From NCBI GenBank assembly GCA_902786345.1, contig CADACB010000002.1:79470-143469 (forward strand): DNA of 64,000 nt, in the 5' to 3' direction. The DNA is from an uncultured Ruminococcus sp. (GTDB lineage Bacteria; Bacillota; Clostridia; Oscillospirales; Acutalibacteraceae). Positions within the stretch are counted from its first letter, which is position 1. Every line of letters starts with the position of its first letter. The notes under the pieces are model-generated. The model made no database searches and was not told the origin of the DNA. It saw only the letters and a program-made list of their open reading frames with translations. The position numbers were made by a program, and so were the translations under genes. Positions 36,448 through 46,536 of the stretch are shown here, piece after piece.

Positions 36448-39400
36448 ATGAAGCAAACAACGGTAAACAAGAGCAAAAAAGGCTTTTCGCTGCCTTTGGC
36501 AATTGCAATAAGTGCTTTTATGATTCTTATATCGTCATCTCTTATATTTATAGCAATGAACAGCTTGTCTACAACAAGTTCAGATGTAAGCGGCAGACAG
36601 GCGTATATGAATGCAAAAAGTGCACTTGAATATGCAAGAGTTTATTATGAAAAGAACGGAAATTATTCAAGCATTGGTACGCAGTATCTTATTATGAAGG
36701 ACAGCGGCGGCTCAATTTCACAAGGCGCAAGAATAGATACAAACGATAATGCAACAAAAAATGCAACAACTTATGTTATAGCTGAATATAAATCTGCAGA
36801 AGGAAACGGTTTTGCAACGCTTAAGCTCCGTGCTTTTTCTAAGTATTCAGATGCATTCGGCAATAAAGCAAAAACAGCTTCGGTTTCAGGTACATTTATA
36901 ATAGGAGGAACAAGGCCCCGCAGACTGACTGTTATTGCACGTGATCAGAATCCGAGAACTTCTCAGATTTCTGATAAGATTACGTTGAATGTAAAACAGC
37001 CAAAGGATATGAACTACCAGCTTTCTTATTATGTATGGACATATAAGGATCCTGAGCGCGCATATCAGAATTATAAAGAATCAAACGGCGACAACAGCTT
37101 TGAGTATGACTATCATGTAAATGTTGATAAGCTCAACGCTGCAACAATGAAAAATAATATAGTAATGCCTAACGGTGTATGGGCAGCCGGCGGAGACGGT
37201 AAGCAGGGACCTCCGGCTATAATGTCAAAAACAAGTTCAAATAACTCATGGATCAGCGGTGACTATGTAATCAGAAAGAACCGTGTGCCGTGGTTCAATA
37301 TTATCTTCGCTCAGAAGGGTTCTGTTCTCGGTAATTCAGTTTCAAATATCTATAATTCACAGACTAATGAGATGTTCCATCTTTGGTATCTTGATCCTGA
37401 TGATAAGAACATTTATTTTGAGTTTACAGGCAAGCTGCACAGTTCCGGCGGTGTAAACTATTATACAAAATATTACACAGGTAAGAACTGGAACGGCAAA
37501 GACGGTCTTGAAGATACGGTTCTTGTTTATGTAAAGAATATGAAGACCGCAGTGCATTTCAAAGAATATGGTGTTGATAACAAGAAAACAGGTGAACCAT
37601 CTGTTCCGGCTTCTCAGCGTCCTGTGATCTCCAGTGTTGTAAATCACGACGGATCAACAATAAATACAGGCTCAAAGAGTTATATATATTCAGGTCAGAA
37701 TAAGAAAAATAATAATATTAAGATGGAATATGAAGGCTGCGGCTGGTATGTTGCGAATGTTGAAACAAATAAAACGTTTGATCTCGCAATACGTTATAAG
37801 AACCAGAATTATTATACACCAAACGGTGTATCACCCAGCACACAGGACGATACCTGGATTGTTTTAAGAGACGGTTCTCTGAATGTTTATGCAACAGAGA
37901 AAAGTGCGATTGAAAATGGTTTGAAAGCATATACCGAAGAAGATAAAAATAATAATCTTGGAGTAGACGTTAACGATTATGTTACAGTACACGCAAAGGT
38001 TGCAGATTATTCAAAGGGTGCAAATCCGAAGCTTTCCTACTCAAGCGAATCATGGAACTCTTCAGCAGGTATGATTAGACTTCGTAATAAAATAGTTGAA
38101 GTTTCTGATGTTAATGAGGCGGATTTTACACCGGAATCTTATCAGAATTTCAAGACAGCTGTTGACGAAGGAATTACAATTCTTAACACAGAGAACTTTA
38201 TAGTAAATCAGACGGGTTCAGATTATGAAGAGAAGATGAAGAATGCCAATAAAGCATATGATGAGGCTGTAGACAAGATCGTTAGAGCATTCGAAAAACT
38301 AGACCCAGTCGATGCAAGCCCTGAAGTTGTTGGTGTACTTGACGAGCTTGTAAGGAAGGGTAATGACGTTGTTGCTGAGCAGGAAGAAAAAGGTACCTAT
38401 GATTATACAGTATATGTAAGCTTCATTGCTAACAGCTCACCTTATAAAGTAGCTAAAAATGCCCTTGAAAATAATAGTGATTTAACTGCATCAGAAGTAA
38501 CAACAATGACTGAAAATCTCAGAAGCTCTCTTGATAATATTTATGCTAATACACTTAACAGACTGGTGCTTGGCGGTTATATTACAAAAGCAGAGTCTAT
38601 GGTAAATGACAGCAAATATAAGCAGGCTGCAAGAACTACACTTTCTTCAAAGCTTAACAATGCAAAGAATGTGTATAATCAGCTTAATATTTCCCAGTCA
38701 ACTATCAATGATGCAGCAGATGAACTTCTTACACAGATCAATCAGACAGAAGCTGCACTTGAAAATCCGCTTAACCTTGATGTGCTCAATGAGCTTCGTA
38801 CACAAGCACAGGAAAAGCTTAGCGGAGAAAAAATTAATTGCACTGATCAGACATATAACGCTCTTCAGACTGCATACAACAATTCAAGTAATGCAAGCAG
38901 TGCACAGAATCAGCAGAAAATTGATGAATATGTAAACGACCTCAGCGATAAGCTTGATAAGTTTACTGTAACAAAACCGGAAACATCTAATGATTATCTT
39001 GCACAGCAGAACAAGATCAAGGTTTGGATAGTTAATAAATCCGGACTTGCTTATGATTTTTATAAATATGCTAACAGTGATGATGAGCAGCCTAATGTAG
39101 AAACCTCTATTGATATGATGACGGCAGCAGGCTACAACTATTCTGAGCTTGATAAAAACCTTTATACACTTGTTGCTATCAAACTGACAAAGGCAGACGG
39201 TTCAACTGTACTTTCAGATCCTTTCTATTTCAGCGATTCAGCTGACGGTAACCTTGTTATAGTGATTGATGAGGAAGGCAATGTTACAAAGAGCACATTT
39301 ACAACAGTCTTCTTCCCTGCAATTCAGGGCGGTATAACAGCTTCTCTCAACAACGGAGGAACTCCTGTTGAACCGGTTTATGAGGCTCCTTATTATGTAT

Positions 39401-42400
39401 TCAGATACCTTACAACAAATAATGACTTTAAGGTAAATGTAAAATGGACAGATGCATCGGGAACAACTCATGATGACAGCTATCCAATGGGTAAGCTCAC
39501 AGCAGGCGAATTTGTTGCAGTTCCCGGAAATCCAAATACAAACACACCTTCTGTAAACGTTGCATCTGTATATCCGAAATATAACAATTCTAACCCTGAA
39601 TCTCCTGCGCCGGGCGGAATTGTTTATAATGGTGATGATTATCAGATAGTTGACGTGGCAACATCATATGCAAATTATGTTCCTGGCGTTACAGTAGGTG
39701 AAAATCAGACTTGTGTAATTCTTGACTCATCAGGTTCAGCTTCGGGTATTCTCAGTGAAGGTTATCCCAGAATCTATGCGTGGGATCACAGTGGTAAGCC
39801 AATGGTAGGCAATAACTGGGACGCAAGACCTGAAATGAAAAAGTCAAGCAATCCTCAGTATTATTACTATGTATTCAATAATAATTTCAAGGGCTTGAAG
39901 GTAACAAAGAAATATAATGATTTCTCTGCTCAGGATATAATTGTAAGAGCTAACAGTTATGATCAGACTTATAAATATGTTCTTCTTACCTCAAAAGCAA
40001 CACCGGGTTATTTTGATGTCTGGAAAGAAATTTCGACCAGCACAAGTGATGACAGTTCTATAGACACAAGCCAGAATCTTACAACAGTATTTGGTGATAT
40101 TGTGCTGGGAGCTAATCAGTCGGTTATCATAGTACATTGTGTAAGTGAGGCTGCAGGTCTTACTAATGCAGGGCAGGCACCGAAGATCTATTGCTGGGGT
40201 GGCGCTGCCGGTGGTACGCTGGGTGCAGGTTGGCCCGGACAGAGTATGATTAAATATAAGAACACTAACTACTACTATCACGTTGTAAGCTCTGAAGTCA
40301 TAGGTTGCAAAGTTAACTACCAGAGCGGAGCACATTATTCAGGCGATGGTGAAAGTAATAACATTAACCTCAGAGCTTCAAGCGAAGATCATTATAAGTA
40401 TTATCTTCTTGAGCCTACAGGCAGCGGACATAAGTTCAATGTAAATAAACGATCATATGACAATGCTCCTGTAATTGATGATACACCTGAGGATCTTGCT
40501 CCCGAAGATATGGACGGTACAGAGCTTTCGCTTCGTTACGTTGGCGGCACTAAAGTTCGTATCCAGAATATGGGTTATTATAAGATATTTGGTTCAGGTA
40601 AAAAGACCAACCACTTTGGCTGGCCAATGAACAATAAGGCTCTTTCAGGAACTGACTCAAGGTATTATGATAATAGAATGGATAGCGAAGGCGGCCCCGG
40701 CGGATATATGTTTGGTGGAGATCAAGGAAACGCTTGTTCTGATGGTCGTATAGGTGCATCCGAGCTTTCAGCATACTATGATTGGTATGAATATAAGATA
40801 CCTGTAGCTAAGGAAACAGATTACACATTTGAGCTTACAGGTATGAATGCTAATGATCCGAACAGAAAGACAGTTCAGATCAAGGACGCATATGGAGACA
40901 TATGGATTTCACAGCTTGATAATTCTACAAAGTCAGGCGGCAGATATTCCAACATAGAGCTTCTTACTTTTGATCCGGAAGATGATACAAAACCGGCTAT
41001 TACTGAAAAGCTTGCTGTTTACTTCAGAATGCCTGAAGGATGGTCAAATCTTGTTATTGAAGCACACGGTACAGGCGGCAATGATACAAGAACATTGACT
41101 GAAAGTAATCGTCTTACAAGATCCGGTAACCAGAATATCTATGCTATTACAAATATTTCAAAGAATACACCGTTTATTACCTTCAGAGTAAAGGACGCAA
41201 GCGGTAAGGATCAGGTATATAAAACATCGCTTCGCGGCGGCTACTTTACCAAGTTTGATCCTATGGCTAATGGCGGAAATGGTGATTGGGTTGAATTCCA
41301 GTCAGACCAGGATGCTCTTCAGGAAGCACTTAAGACTGTAATGGGTATGTATTATGGTGATGTTATAATCTCACAGTATGATGAAAACGGTGAGGTTGTT
41401 GATCGCGGTGAGGACTCATATTTCTATTCAGATCAGCTCAGACAAAGCTTCATAAGTTATGCAAACAAAATAAACAGTAATGGCGTTGAATTTTATCAGC
41501 TTAAATCTGTTGAGGGTGAATCTGAAGTCAGTGCTTATAATGCTGCAACAAACATTAACAGGATAATTAATGAGTACAAAGATTTGTTCAAGGCAATGGG
41601 CGATGCAAGAGGATTTATCAGTTCACCGATTGTAAACGGAAAACACCCTGCATATACAAACAGCAAATATCCTGAATATCTGTCTATGAATACAGCAAAG
41701 AGCTATACAACTGCTTCTATGACAACTCTTAAACATCGTTTAGAAGATGCTGAAAATGCTTATATATCCGGCGATGAAAGTACTGTAGTGGCTGCTACTA
41801 AAAAACTCAGACGTGCAATAAGCGAAATGTCAGTTGAAGATGTCGGCGAAATAGCAGTAGTTCTTTATGATGCACAGGAGAAGGTATCAAAGGGCACAAG
41901 TTTCAAGATCAGATATAAGGATTCTCCAACAGGAAGTTATATAACTGTTCCTGTAACAGATAAGAATCCGGAAAAATTCCCGATCATATTTATAAAGACC
42001 ACTGCATCTGAAAATGCTATTTATGATGTTCAATTCCTGCAAGGATCGGATAACGTACCTCTTGGTTCACCTAAGGATAAGATAACCAAAGACGATGAAG
42101 CTATGGTATTTGTTGATACACAGGAAAATCCTTATTGGATAGTTAACTCTGCAGAGGATTACAGAGATATACATGCAACTGAAATTGAGCAGGAAAGCAG
42201 TTCTGATACCATGGTTTACAAAATGAAAACTGTAGCAGGTTCGCTTAAGACAATGATTCTTAATTTCCATTATGATGTAGAGGTTACACGAATCAATGGA
42301 ACAAGCTATGTGATAAAAGCAGGTGAGTACTCTTTTGAAAACGGAGACTCAGGTCCGATGTCATCAGGTTCATTAGATCTGTTCAGCAGTGCTGCGGAAG

Positions 42401-43050
42401 CATATTTCACAAATAGTAAAAACTACGGTTATTATACAGAAAATGTTACTACAGCACAGAATATGAAGTGGTATTATGATTATGAAACCGTTCCTGATAA
42501 TCAGGATCCCGGATTTAAGAACGGTTCAAACAGAACGGCTGTCAGAAACGTTAACTTTGAAACATTTGATGATATGGCTGCAATAACCAAGAGCTATCCA
42601 TACGAATACAGTACAACTCAGGGTCTGAACTTCAGATGGAGTGCTCAGGAAGAGTTAAAGGCTACTTCAAAGGTAACACTTACAGCAGAGTCTATCAAAT
42701 TTGGTGTTAACGGTGGTATAGTGAATGGTGTAGTCGGTAAGGGAACAAACAGGTCTTCGGGTAAGAATATGTTCCTCTTTAACAAGATTGGTTCTGATAC
42801 AATGGATATTGAGTTCCTTACTGATGTAACTGTTGTATATTGGGAAAATGGTGAAGAAGTTACATTCCCGATTTATGCCGGCGAATATACCATTGAAAAG
42901 GAAGATCCGAATCAGGATTACATTGCTAATCTCTTTGATAAACATTATTGGAAGAGTATGGAGCATGTATTCCCAAAAAATAACTCTAATGGTAACATCG
43001 GTCATTCAACAGGCAAGTCAAATCTTGTAAATCCGACCTACGATGACTAA
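36448..43050 (+). CDS. Giant pseudopilin-adhesin
   Basis: 2200 residues. The start SKKGFSLPLAIAISAFMILISS is a prepilin signal with cleavage after Gly12, but mature position 5 is not Glu, as in GspK/PilX-type tip pilins. Behind it are a beta-rich region, an alpha-helical region of FIVAR-like repeats (about 555-850), two tandem CBM26-like modules (about 1090-1180 and 1225-1325: YPRIYAWDHSG and APKIYCWGG...WPGQSM), another helical region (about 1625-1800), and two related modules near the C-terminus (FHYDVEVTRINGTSYVIKAGEYSFE and FLTDVTVVYWENGEEV...AGEYTIE). I infer a pilus-tip carbohydrate-binding adhesin. RBS AAAGGAG. Third gene of the operon. Confidence 0.8.
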   Translation: MKQTTVNKSKKGFSLPLAIAISAFMILISSSLIFIAMNSLSTTSSDVSGRQAYMNAKSALEYARVYYEKNGNYSSIGTQYLIMKDSGGSISQGARIDTNDNATKNATTYVIAEYKSAEGNGFATLKLRAFSKYSDAFGNKAKTASVSGTFIIGGTRPRRLTVIARDQNPRTSQISDKITLNVKQPKDMNYQLSYYVWTYKDPERAYQNYKESNGDNSFEYDYHVNVDKLNAATMKNNIVMPNGVWAAGGDGKQGPPAIMSKTSSNNSWISGDYVIRKNRVPWFNIIFAQKGSVLGNSVSNIYNSQTNEMFHLWYLDPDDKNIYFEFTGKLHSSGGVNYYTKYYTGKNWNGKDGLEDTVLVYVKNMKTAVHFKEYGVDNKKTGEPSVPASQRPVISSVVNHDGSTINTGSKSYIYSGQNKKNNNIKMEYEGCGWYVANVETNKTFDLAIRYKNQNYYTPNGVSPSTQDDTWIVLRDGSLNVYATEKSAIENGLKAYTEEDKNNNLGVDVNDYVTVHAKVADYSKGANPKLSYSSESWNSSAGMIRLRNKIVEVSDVNEADFTPESYQNFKTAVDEGITILNTENFIVNQTGSDYEEKMKNANKAYDEAVDKIVRAFEKLDPVDASPEVVGVLDELVRKGNDVVAEQEEKGTYDYTVYVSFIANSSPYKVAKNALENNSDLTASEVTTMTENLRSSLDNIYANTLNRLVLGGYITKAESMVNDSKYKQAARTTLSSKLNNAKNVYNQLNISQSTINDAADELLTQINQTEAALENPLNLDVLNELRTQAQEKLSGEKINCTDQTYNALQTAYNNSSNASSAQNQQKIDEYVNDLSDKLDKFTVTKPETSNDYLAQQNKIKVWIVNKSGLAYDFYKYANSDDEQPNVETSIDMMTAAGYNYSELDKNLYTLVAIKLTKADGSTVLSDPFYFSDSADGNLVIVIDEEGNVTKSTFTTVFFPAIQGGITASLNNGGTPVEPVYEAPYYVFRYLTTNNDFKVNVKWTDASGTTHDDSYPMGKLTAGEFVAVPGNPNTNTPSVNVASVYPKYNNSNPESPAPGGIVYNGDDYQIVDVATSYANYVPGVTVGENQTCVILDSSGSASGILSEGYPRIYAWDHSGKPMVGNNWDARPEMKKSSNPQYYYYVFNNNFKGLKVTKKYNDFSAQDIIVRANSYDQTYKYVLLTSKATPGYFDVWKEISTSTSDDSSIDTSQNLTTVFGDIVLGANQSVIIVHCVSEAAGLTNAGQAPKIYCWGGAAGGTLGAGWPGQSMIKYKNTNYYYHVVSSEVIGCKVNYQSGAHYSGDGESNNINLRASSEDHYKYYLLEPTGSGHKFNVNKRSYDNAPVIDDTPEDLAPEDMDGTELSLRYVGGTKVRIQNMGYYKIFGSGKKTNHFGWPMNNKALSGTDSRYYDNRMDSEGGPGGYMFGGDQGNACSDGRIGASELSAYYDWYEYKIPVAKETDYTFELTGMNANDPNRKTVQIKDAYGDIWISQLDNSTKSGGRYSNIELLTFDPEDDTKPAITEKLAVYFRMPEGWSNLVIEAHGTGGNDTRTLTESNRLTRSGNQNIYAITNISKNTPFITFRVKDASGKDQVYKTSLRGGYFTKFDPMANGGNGDWVEFQSDQDALQEALKTVMGMYYGDVIISQYDENGEVVDRGEDSYFYSDQLRQSFISYANKINSNGVEFYQLKSVEGESEVSAYNAATNINRIINEYKDLFKAMGDARGFISSPIVNGKHPAYTNSKYPEYLSMNTAKSYTTASMTTLKHRLEDAENAYISGDESTVVAATKKLRRAISEMSVEDVGEIAVVLYDAQEKVSKGTSFKIRYKDSPTGSYITVPVTDKNPEKFPIIFIKTTASENAIYDVQFLQGSDNVPLGSPKDKITKDDEAMVFVDTQENPYWIVNSAEDYRDIHATEIEQESSSDTMVYKMKTVAGSLKTMILNFHYDVEVTRINGTSYVIKAGEYSFENGDSGPMSSGSLDLFSSAAEAYFTNSKNYGYYTENVTTAQNMKWYYDYETVPDNQDPGFKNGSNRTAVRNVNFETFDDMAAITKSYPYEYSTTQGLNFRWSAQEELKATSKVTLTAESIKFGVNGGIVNGVVGKGTNRSSGKNMFLFNKIGSDTMDIEFLTDVTVVYWENGEEVTFPIYAGEYTIEKEDPNQDYIANLFDKHYWKSMEHVFPKNNSNGNIGHSTGKSNLVNPTYDD

Positions 43051-43062
43051 TTATAGCATCAG

Positions 43063-43090
43063 AAAAACCGACACTTTTGTGTCGGTTTTT
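43063..43090 (+). terminator. Terminator of the pilin operon
   Basis: A perfect 12-bp stem (43063-43074 with 43079-43090), TTTT loop and a following T-rich tract. Confidence 0.92.
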
Positions 43091-43099
43091 CTTTTTAAA

Positions 43100-43128
43100 T
43101 GAACATTTAAGCTTCTTCTACATATAAT
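43100..43128 (+). promoter_or_regulatory. Promoter for the cysteine-rich protein gene
   Basis: TGAACA at 43100-43105, a 17-base spacer and TATAAT at 43123-43128, right after the preceding terminator. Confidence 0.45.
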
Positions 43129-43159
43129 GTTGTATAGGAAAACATAAGGAGGAAGCATA

Positions 43160-43990
43160 ATGTCAGAAAATATTATTTGTAATGGCTGCGAAGATTGCTA
43201 TCCGAGCGATAAAATAAAAGAAGCCGTGTGCATTAATGCATCGCGTATTTATGATTCGTGTTCGGATAAGGACTGTCTTGAGGATCTGAATGTACTTTTG
43301 ACAAAGCCGGGTCAGTGTATGATTGATAAGGCTGCAAATGTACGTTTGAATGATGTGAATGTATGTAATGTGGCAATTGGTTTGCAGTCTGTTCCGTTTC
43401 ATAAGGGCTTCTATTCGGTAGATATGACTTTTTATTTTGATGTAAGTCTTGATGTGTTTATGGCACCGAATGCATTGCCAATGCCGGTTAAGGGACTTGC
43501 AGTGTTTTCTAAAAGAGCTGTATTGTTTGGCAGCGAAGGCAGCGTAAAAATATTCAGCTCAGACTGTGGAACTGAGATGTCTGACGGAATAAACTCCCCT
43601 ACACGTAATTGTCCAAAGGCTGTGGTCCAGGTTGCAGAGCCTATTCCATTGTCTGCAAAGCTTGTTGAAAGAAGAAATCCGCCGCCAATGCCGCCCTGTA
43701 GAATTCCTGAAAGTATTATCAGAAGATACGGCGGAGAGTTTGCACCTGCCGAAGCTGATAAGCAGGTTCTCGTTTCCATAGGTATGTTCACAATCGTACA
43801 GCTTGAAAGAAATGTACAAATGCTTATTCCTGCTTATGATTTCTGCATTCCTCATAAGGAATGTGTTTCAAGCTCTGAAGATCCGTGTGAGCTGTTCAGC
43901 AGCATTGATTTTCCTACAAATGAGTTCTTTCCGGCAAATCTGCCAATCGACCAGAAACCGCCTTGTGGATGCGGTTCGGATGATAAGTAA
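43160..43990 (+). CDS. Cysteine-rich conserved Clostridial protein
   Basis: The 276-residue protein has no signal peptide or membrane helix. The N-terminal half contains many Cys, with the string ICNGCEDCYPSDKIKEAVCI and RIYDSCSDKDCLEDL, which I recall as a conserved uncharacterised pattern of spore-forming Clostridia. A central beta-rich domain (YSVDMTFYFDVSLDVF) follows, then a Pro/Cys-rich end (KPPCGCGSDDK). A spore or envelope role is a guess. RBS AAGGAGG. Related in style to the gene at 62334. Confidence 0.65.
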   Translation: MSENIICNGCEDCYPSDKIKEAVCINASRIYDSCSDKDCLEDLNVLLTKPGQCMIDKAANVRLNDVNVCNVAIGLQSVPFHKGFYSVDMTFYFDVSLDVFMAPNALPMPVKGLAVFSKRAVLFGSEGSVKIFSSDCGTEMSDGINSPTRNCPKAVVQVAEPIPLSAKLVERRNPPPMPPCRIPESIIRRYGGEFAPAEADKQVLVSIGMFTIVQLERNVQMLIPAYDFCIPHKECVSSSEDPCELFSSIDFPTNEFFPANLPIDQKPPCGCGSDDK

Positions 43991-44292
43991 TTCCAATCTG
44001 AAAACAGGACAGAGTTTTCCACCATTTCCTACAAGACTGTTAAAAACTGCAGGGCTTTCAATACCCTGCATTCTACATATCTCATTATGAAGAACTTCCG
44101 CATAATTTGTGAAGTTTTCTTTGAAATATATATCTCTTAATTAAAAAACAATAATATTGAAATACAATAAGCCGATGAAACTTTGAATTTCATCGGCTTT
44201 TAAATAATCAACTGTAATATTTTTATTTGTATCTCAAGCTGATTTTAAGCTTTTGATATGAAAGCATATTGTTTATTGACAATCAGTTCATA
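43991..44292. other. Spacer between convergent genes
   Basis: Contains a 7-bp hairpin (TGCAGGG 44048-44054 with CCCTGCA 44064-44070) and the terminator at 44169-44199. No coding frame is supported. Confidence 0.6.
44169..44199. terminator. Bidirectional terminator
   Basis: A 12-bp stem (44169-44180 with 44188-44199, AAGCCGATGAAA) with a 7-base loop, A/T-flanked, between convergent genes. Confidence 0.85.
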
Positions 44293-46263
44293 CTAAAATC
44301 TTAAACCTGTTCCAGATGCACTTGCTGCACTGAAAACATTTTTAAAGCTGTTTTCAATCTGATCACGGCTTGCCTTGAGAATATCGTTTTCAGAAGAAAT
44401 CTCTGTAATTTCAGCAGTGTTTGAAATAGTGTATTCTATAGACATACCATCTGAATTATTTTTTGGAATAAGAGTAAACACTACAGAGTTACCGTCTCTT
44501 TTAATTGTACCGGTAAAGTCTGACAGGTTGCCGGATACGCTTGGAATTGCAAAGTTGTTTCCTGTTTTCTGAATCTCAACATCACTACCGGATGTGGACA
44601 AGTTAGCTAATTGCGCATTGCCGGCCGATGAACCAAAAGGACTGGTTACAGTTGAGTTAACATTAAATTCGCCCGTTGATTTATTTCTTGTAAATGTAAC
44701 ATCACCTACAAGTGCAAGACCACTGAAATTAATGTTGTATTTATCCTGAGATGAATCGCTCTGACGTTCAATGGTTATGATTTCTCCAATACCCATTGCA
44801 GTAGCTTCAAAGGTAATCTTGTTGCTTGTTGATGGATCTACACCAAATGTTGCAGAAAGTACTACTGTTTTGCCTTCAGCTGTTACAGAGATTTCTACTT
44901 TCATTATTTTGGAAGTATCTTTATTGATAAAATGATGGATCACGACATCAAAGTTTGATGAACCAAGATATGATTTGAATTTCATCGGATCAATCTCTTG
45001 AAAAGCCTTTTGAACAGCAGAGTTGATTTCAGCGTTGATATTGATGTTGTTATTTGCCCAGTCCTTAAGATCTACATAAAGTGCATCTACAATACTTGTA
45101 TCTTTAAAGGTGTGAGTGATTACGATACTGTCTGTATTCTGACCAAATATGTCGGCCTTATCTTCCTTGACTTCAACGTTGCCGCATTTGTCAACATCTG
45201 CACAAATTTTTTCACCAAGAGTCTTAAGTCCGAATGTATCGTCTCCGTCTTTGGAGAGGTTATTATATACATACTCATAAACATCCGTAAATGTATCATA
45301 TGTTTTCTGATCAACACCAAAGCCATTAGGATTATTAGGGCCAAAAGCAGAGCTTGCAGCATTTGTTTTCAGATCCTTGGAATCCAAATAAAAATCAAGA
45401 GAGTTTGCACCGTTAGAAGCTTTCAATACGTGACGATCAAGATTTGAATAAAATTCAGCATTTATATTGCCTGATTTTGAAGCTACGTCCAATTTAGCAT
45501 AAGCTTTTTTGTTGTCAGCGTCAATGGCATATGTCATTGTTTCTGAGCCTTGACTGCCCATATTAATGGTTGTTTTAAAGGTTTGTTGTTTTGATTTGCC
45601 TGCAACAATACTCAATATCTCGTCCTGAGAGCAGATTGCTTCTGTTGTAGACTGATATGCAGTTGTAAGAAAGGCTGTTGGCTGCTCCTTGATTTTGCTT
45701 ATGGTCATAGATCTTTTTATAAATTTGAAAATAAAGAAACCTGCAACTGCAAGCAATATAGCAACGGTTATGGATATAAGAATGATGATCAGTTTCTTAT
45801 GGCTTTTCTTTTGTGCTACCACATCACCCATATTATATTCCTGATAGCGTGAAGACTCAACCTCTGCTCCGATACCGGGCTGGGCATTATAAACTGCCGG
45901 TTGAGGCTGCTGATTAAAGCCCACTTGCTGAGGCTGCTGATTAAAGCCTACTTGCTGTGGCTGCTGATTAAAGCCCACTTGCTGTGGCTGCTGATTAAAG
46001 CCCACTTGCTGTGGCTGCTGATTAAAGCCCACTTGCTGTGGCTGCTGATTAAAGCCTACTTGCTGAGGCTGCTGATTAAAGCCTACTTGTTGAGGCTGCT
46101 GATTAAAGTCCATCTGCTGGTTATTGTAGCTCATTGGCTGGTCAGATACATTATTTTGCTGTACGCCGAAATTATCTGCCGGAACATCTTGGAAAGAGTT
46201 GCCGCAGTTTTCGCAGAATTGAGCGAATGGACTGTTTTCTTTTCCACAATTAGGGCAAAACAT
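44293..46263 (-). CDS. Zinc-ribbon membrane protein with a Gln/Pro repeat region
   Basis: An N-terminal zinc ribbon (CPNCGKEN at 3-10, CENCGNSF at 17-24) precedes eight copies of a 9-residue unit (VGFNQQPQQ), then a membrane helix (KLIIILISITVAILLAVAGFFIF) and an exported-type domain of about 470 residues without a recognised motif. The plan is ribbon inside, membrane, and a large outer domain. ATG 46263 has AAAGGAGAG upstream; an ORF start farther upstream is rejected. Function unknown. Confidence 0.75.
   Translation of the reverse strand: MFCPNCGKENSPFAQFCENCGNSFQDVPADNFGVQQNNVSDQPMSYNNQQMDFNQQPQQVGFNQQPQQVGFNQQPQQVGFNQQPQQVGFNQQPQQVGFNQQPQQVGFNQQPQQVGFNQQPQPAVYNAQPGIGAEVESSRYQEYNMGDVVAQKKSHKKLIIILISITVAILLAVAGFFIFKFIKRSMTISKIKEQPTAFLTTAYQSTTEAICSQDEILSIVAGKSKQQTFKTTINMGSQGSETMTYAIDADNKKAYAKLDVASKSGNINAEFYSNLDRHVLKASNGANSLDFYLDSKDLKTNAASSAFGPNNPNGFGVDQKTYDTFTDVYEYVYNNLSKDGDDTFGLKTLGEKICADVDKCGNVEVKEDKADIFGQNTDSIVITHTFKDTSIVDALYVDLKDWANNNININAEINSAVQKAFQEIDPMKFKSYLGSSNFDVVIHHFINKDTSKIMKVEISVTAEGKTVVLSATFGVDPSTSNKITFEATAMGIGEIITIERQSDSSQDKYNINFSGLALVGDVTFTRNKSTGEFNVNSTVTSPFGSSAGNAQLANLSTSGSDVEIQKTGNNFAIPSVSGNLSDFTGTIKRDGNSVVFTLIPKNNSDGMSIEYTISNTAEITEISSENDILKASRDQIENSFKNVFSAASASGTGLRF
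45905..46120 (-). repeat. 27-bp tandem repeat, 8 copies
   Basis: Units begin every 27 bases from 45905 and differ at only a few positions. They encode the Gln/Pro/Asn-rich linker of the zinc-ribbon protein. They are in phase with the reading frame, so copy-number change would not break it. Confidence 0.92.
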
Positions 46264-46536
46264 AATTATCTCTCCTTTGTAATTTTTTCGGACAAAATGC
46301 CGCACATAAGTCCTTATATAATTATATTTTAAACAATTATATCTTTAAAGTAAAGGGTAAAAAGTAAAAAAAATCTGACTTTTTATCATTTTTACTTGTA
46401 TATCATTGACTTTGATACAAAATAATATTACAATAAGCACTGTCGGTGACAGATGTAAGGATTGTTACACATTGAAATAAGTACAGACACCGCATCGCAA
46501 TAGCACGCATATTAATTGTGTACTGGAGGAATACAT
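46264..46536. other. Spacer with divergent promoters
   Basis: AT-rich region between the zinc-ribbon gene (-) and ymdB (+). It holds the ymdB promoter at 46406-46434 and no gene. Confidence 0.5.
46406..46434 (+). promoter_or_regulatory. Promoter for ymdB
   Basis: TTGACT at 46406-46411, a 17-base spacer and TACAAT at 46429-46434. The leader to ymdB would be about 95 bases. Confidence 0.55.

Noticed and set aside
45905-46120. 27-bp repeats considered as a CRISPR array
   Set aside because: The repeats are directly adjacent without spacers and are in phase with a protein-coding frame.
45901-46332. Plus-strand frame with LLIKAHLLW repeats
   Set aside because: It is the antisense of the 27-bp Gln/Pro repeat array; no ribosome site and a real gene on the other strand.
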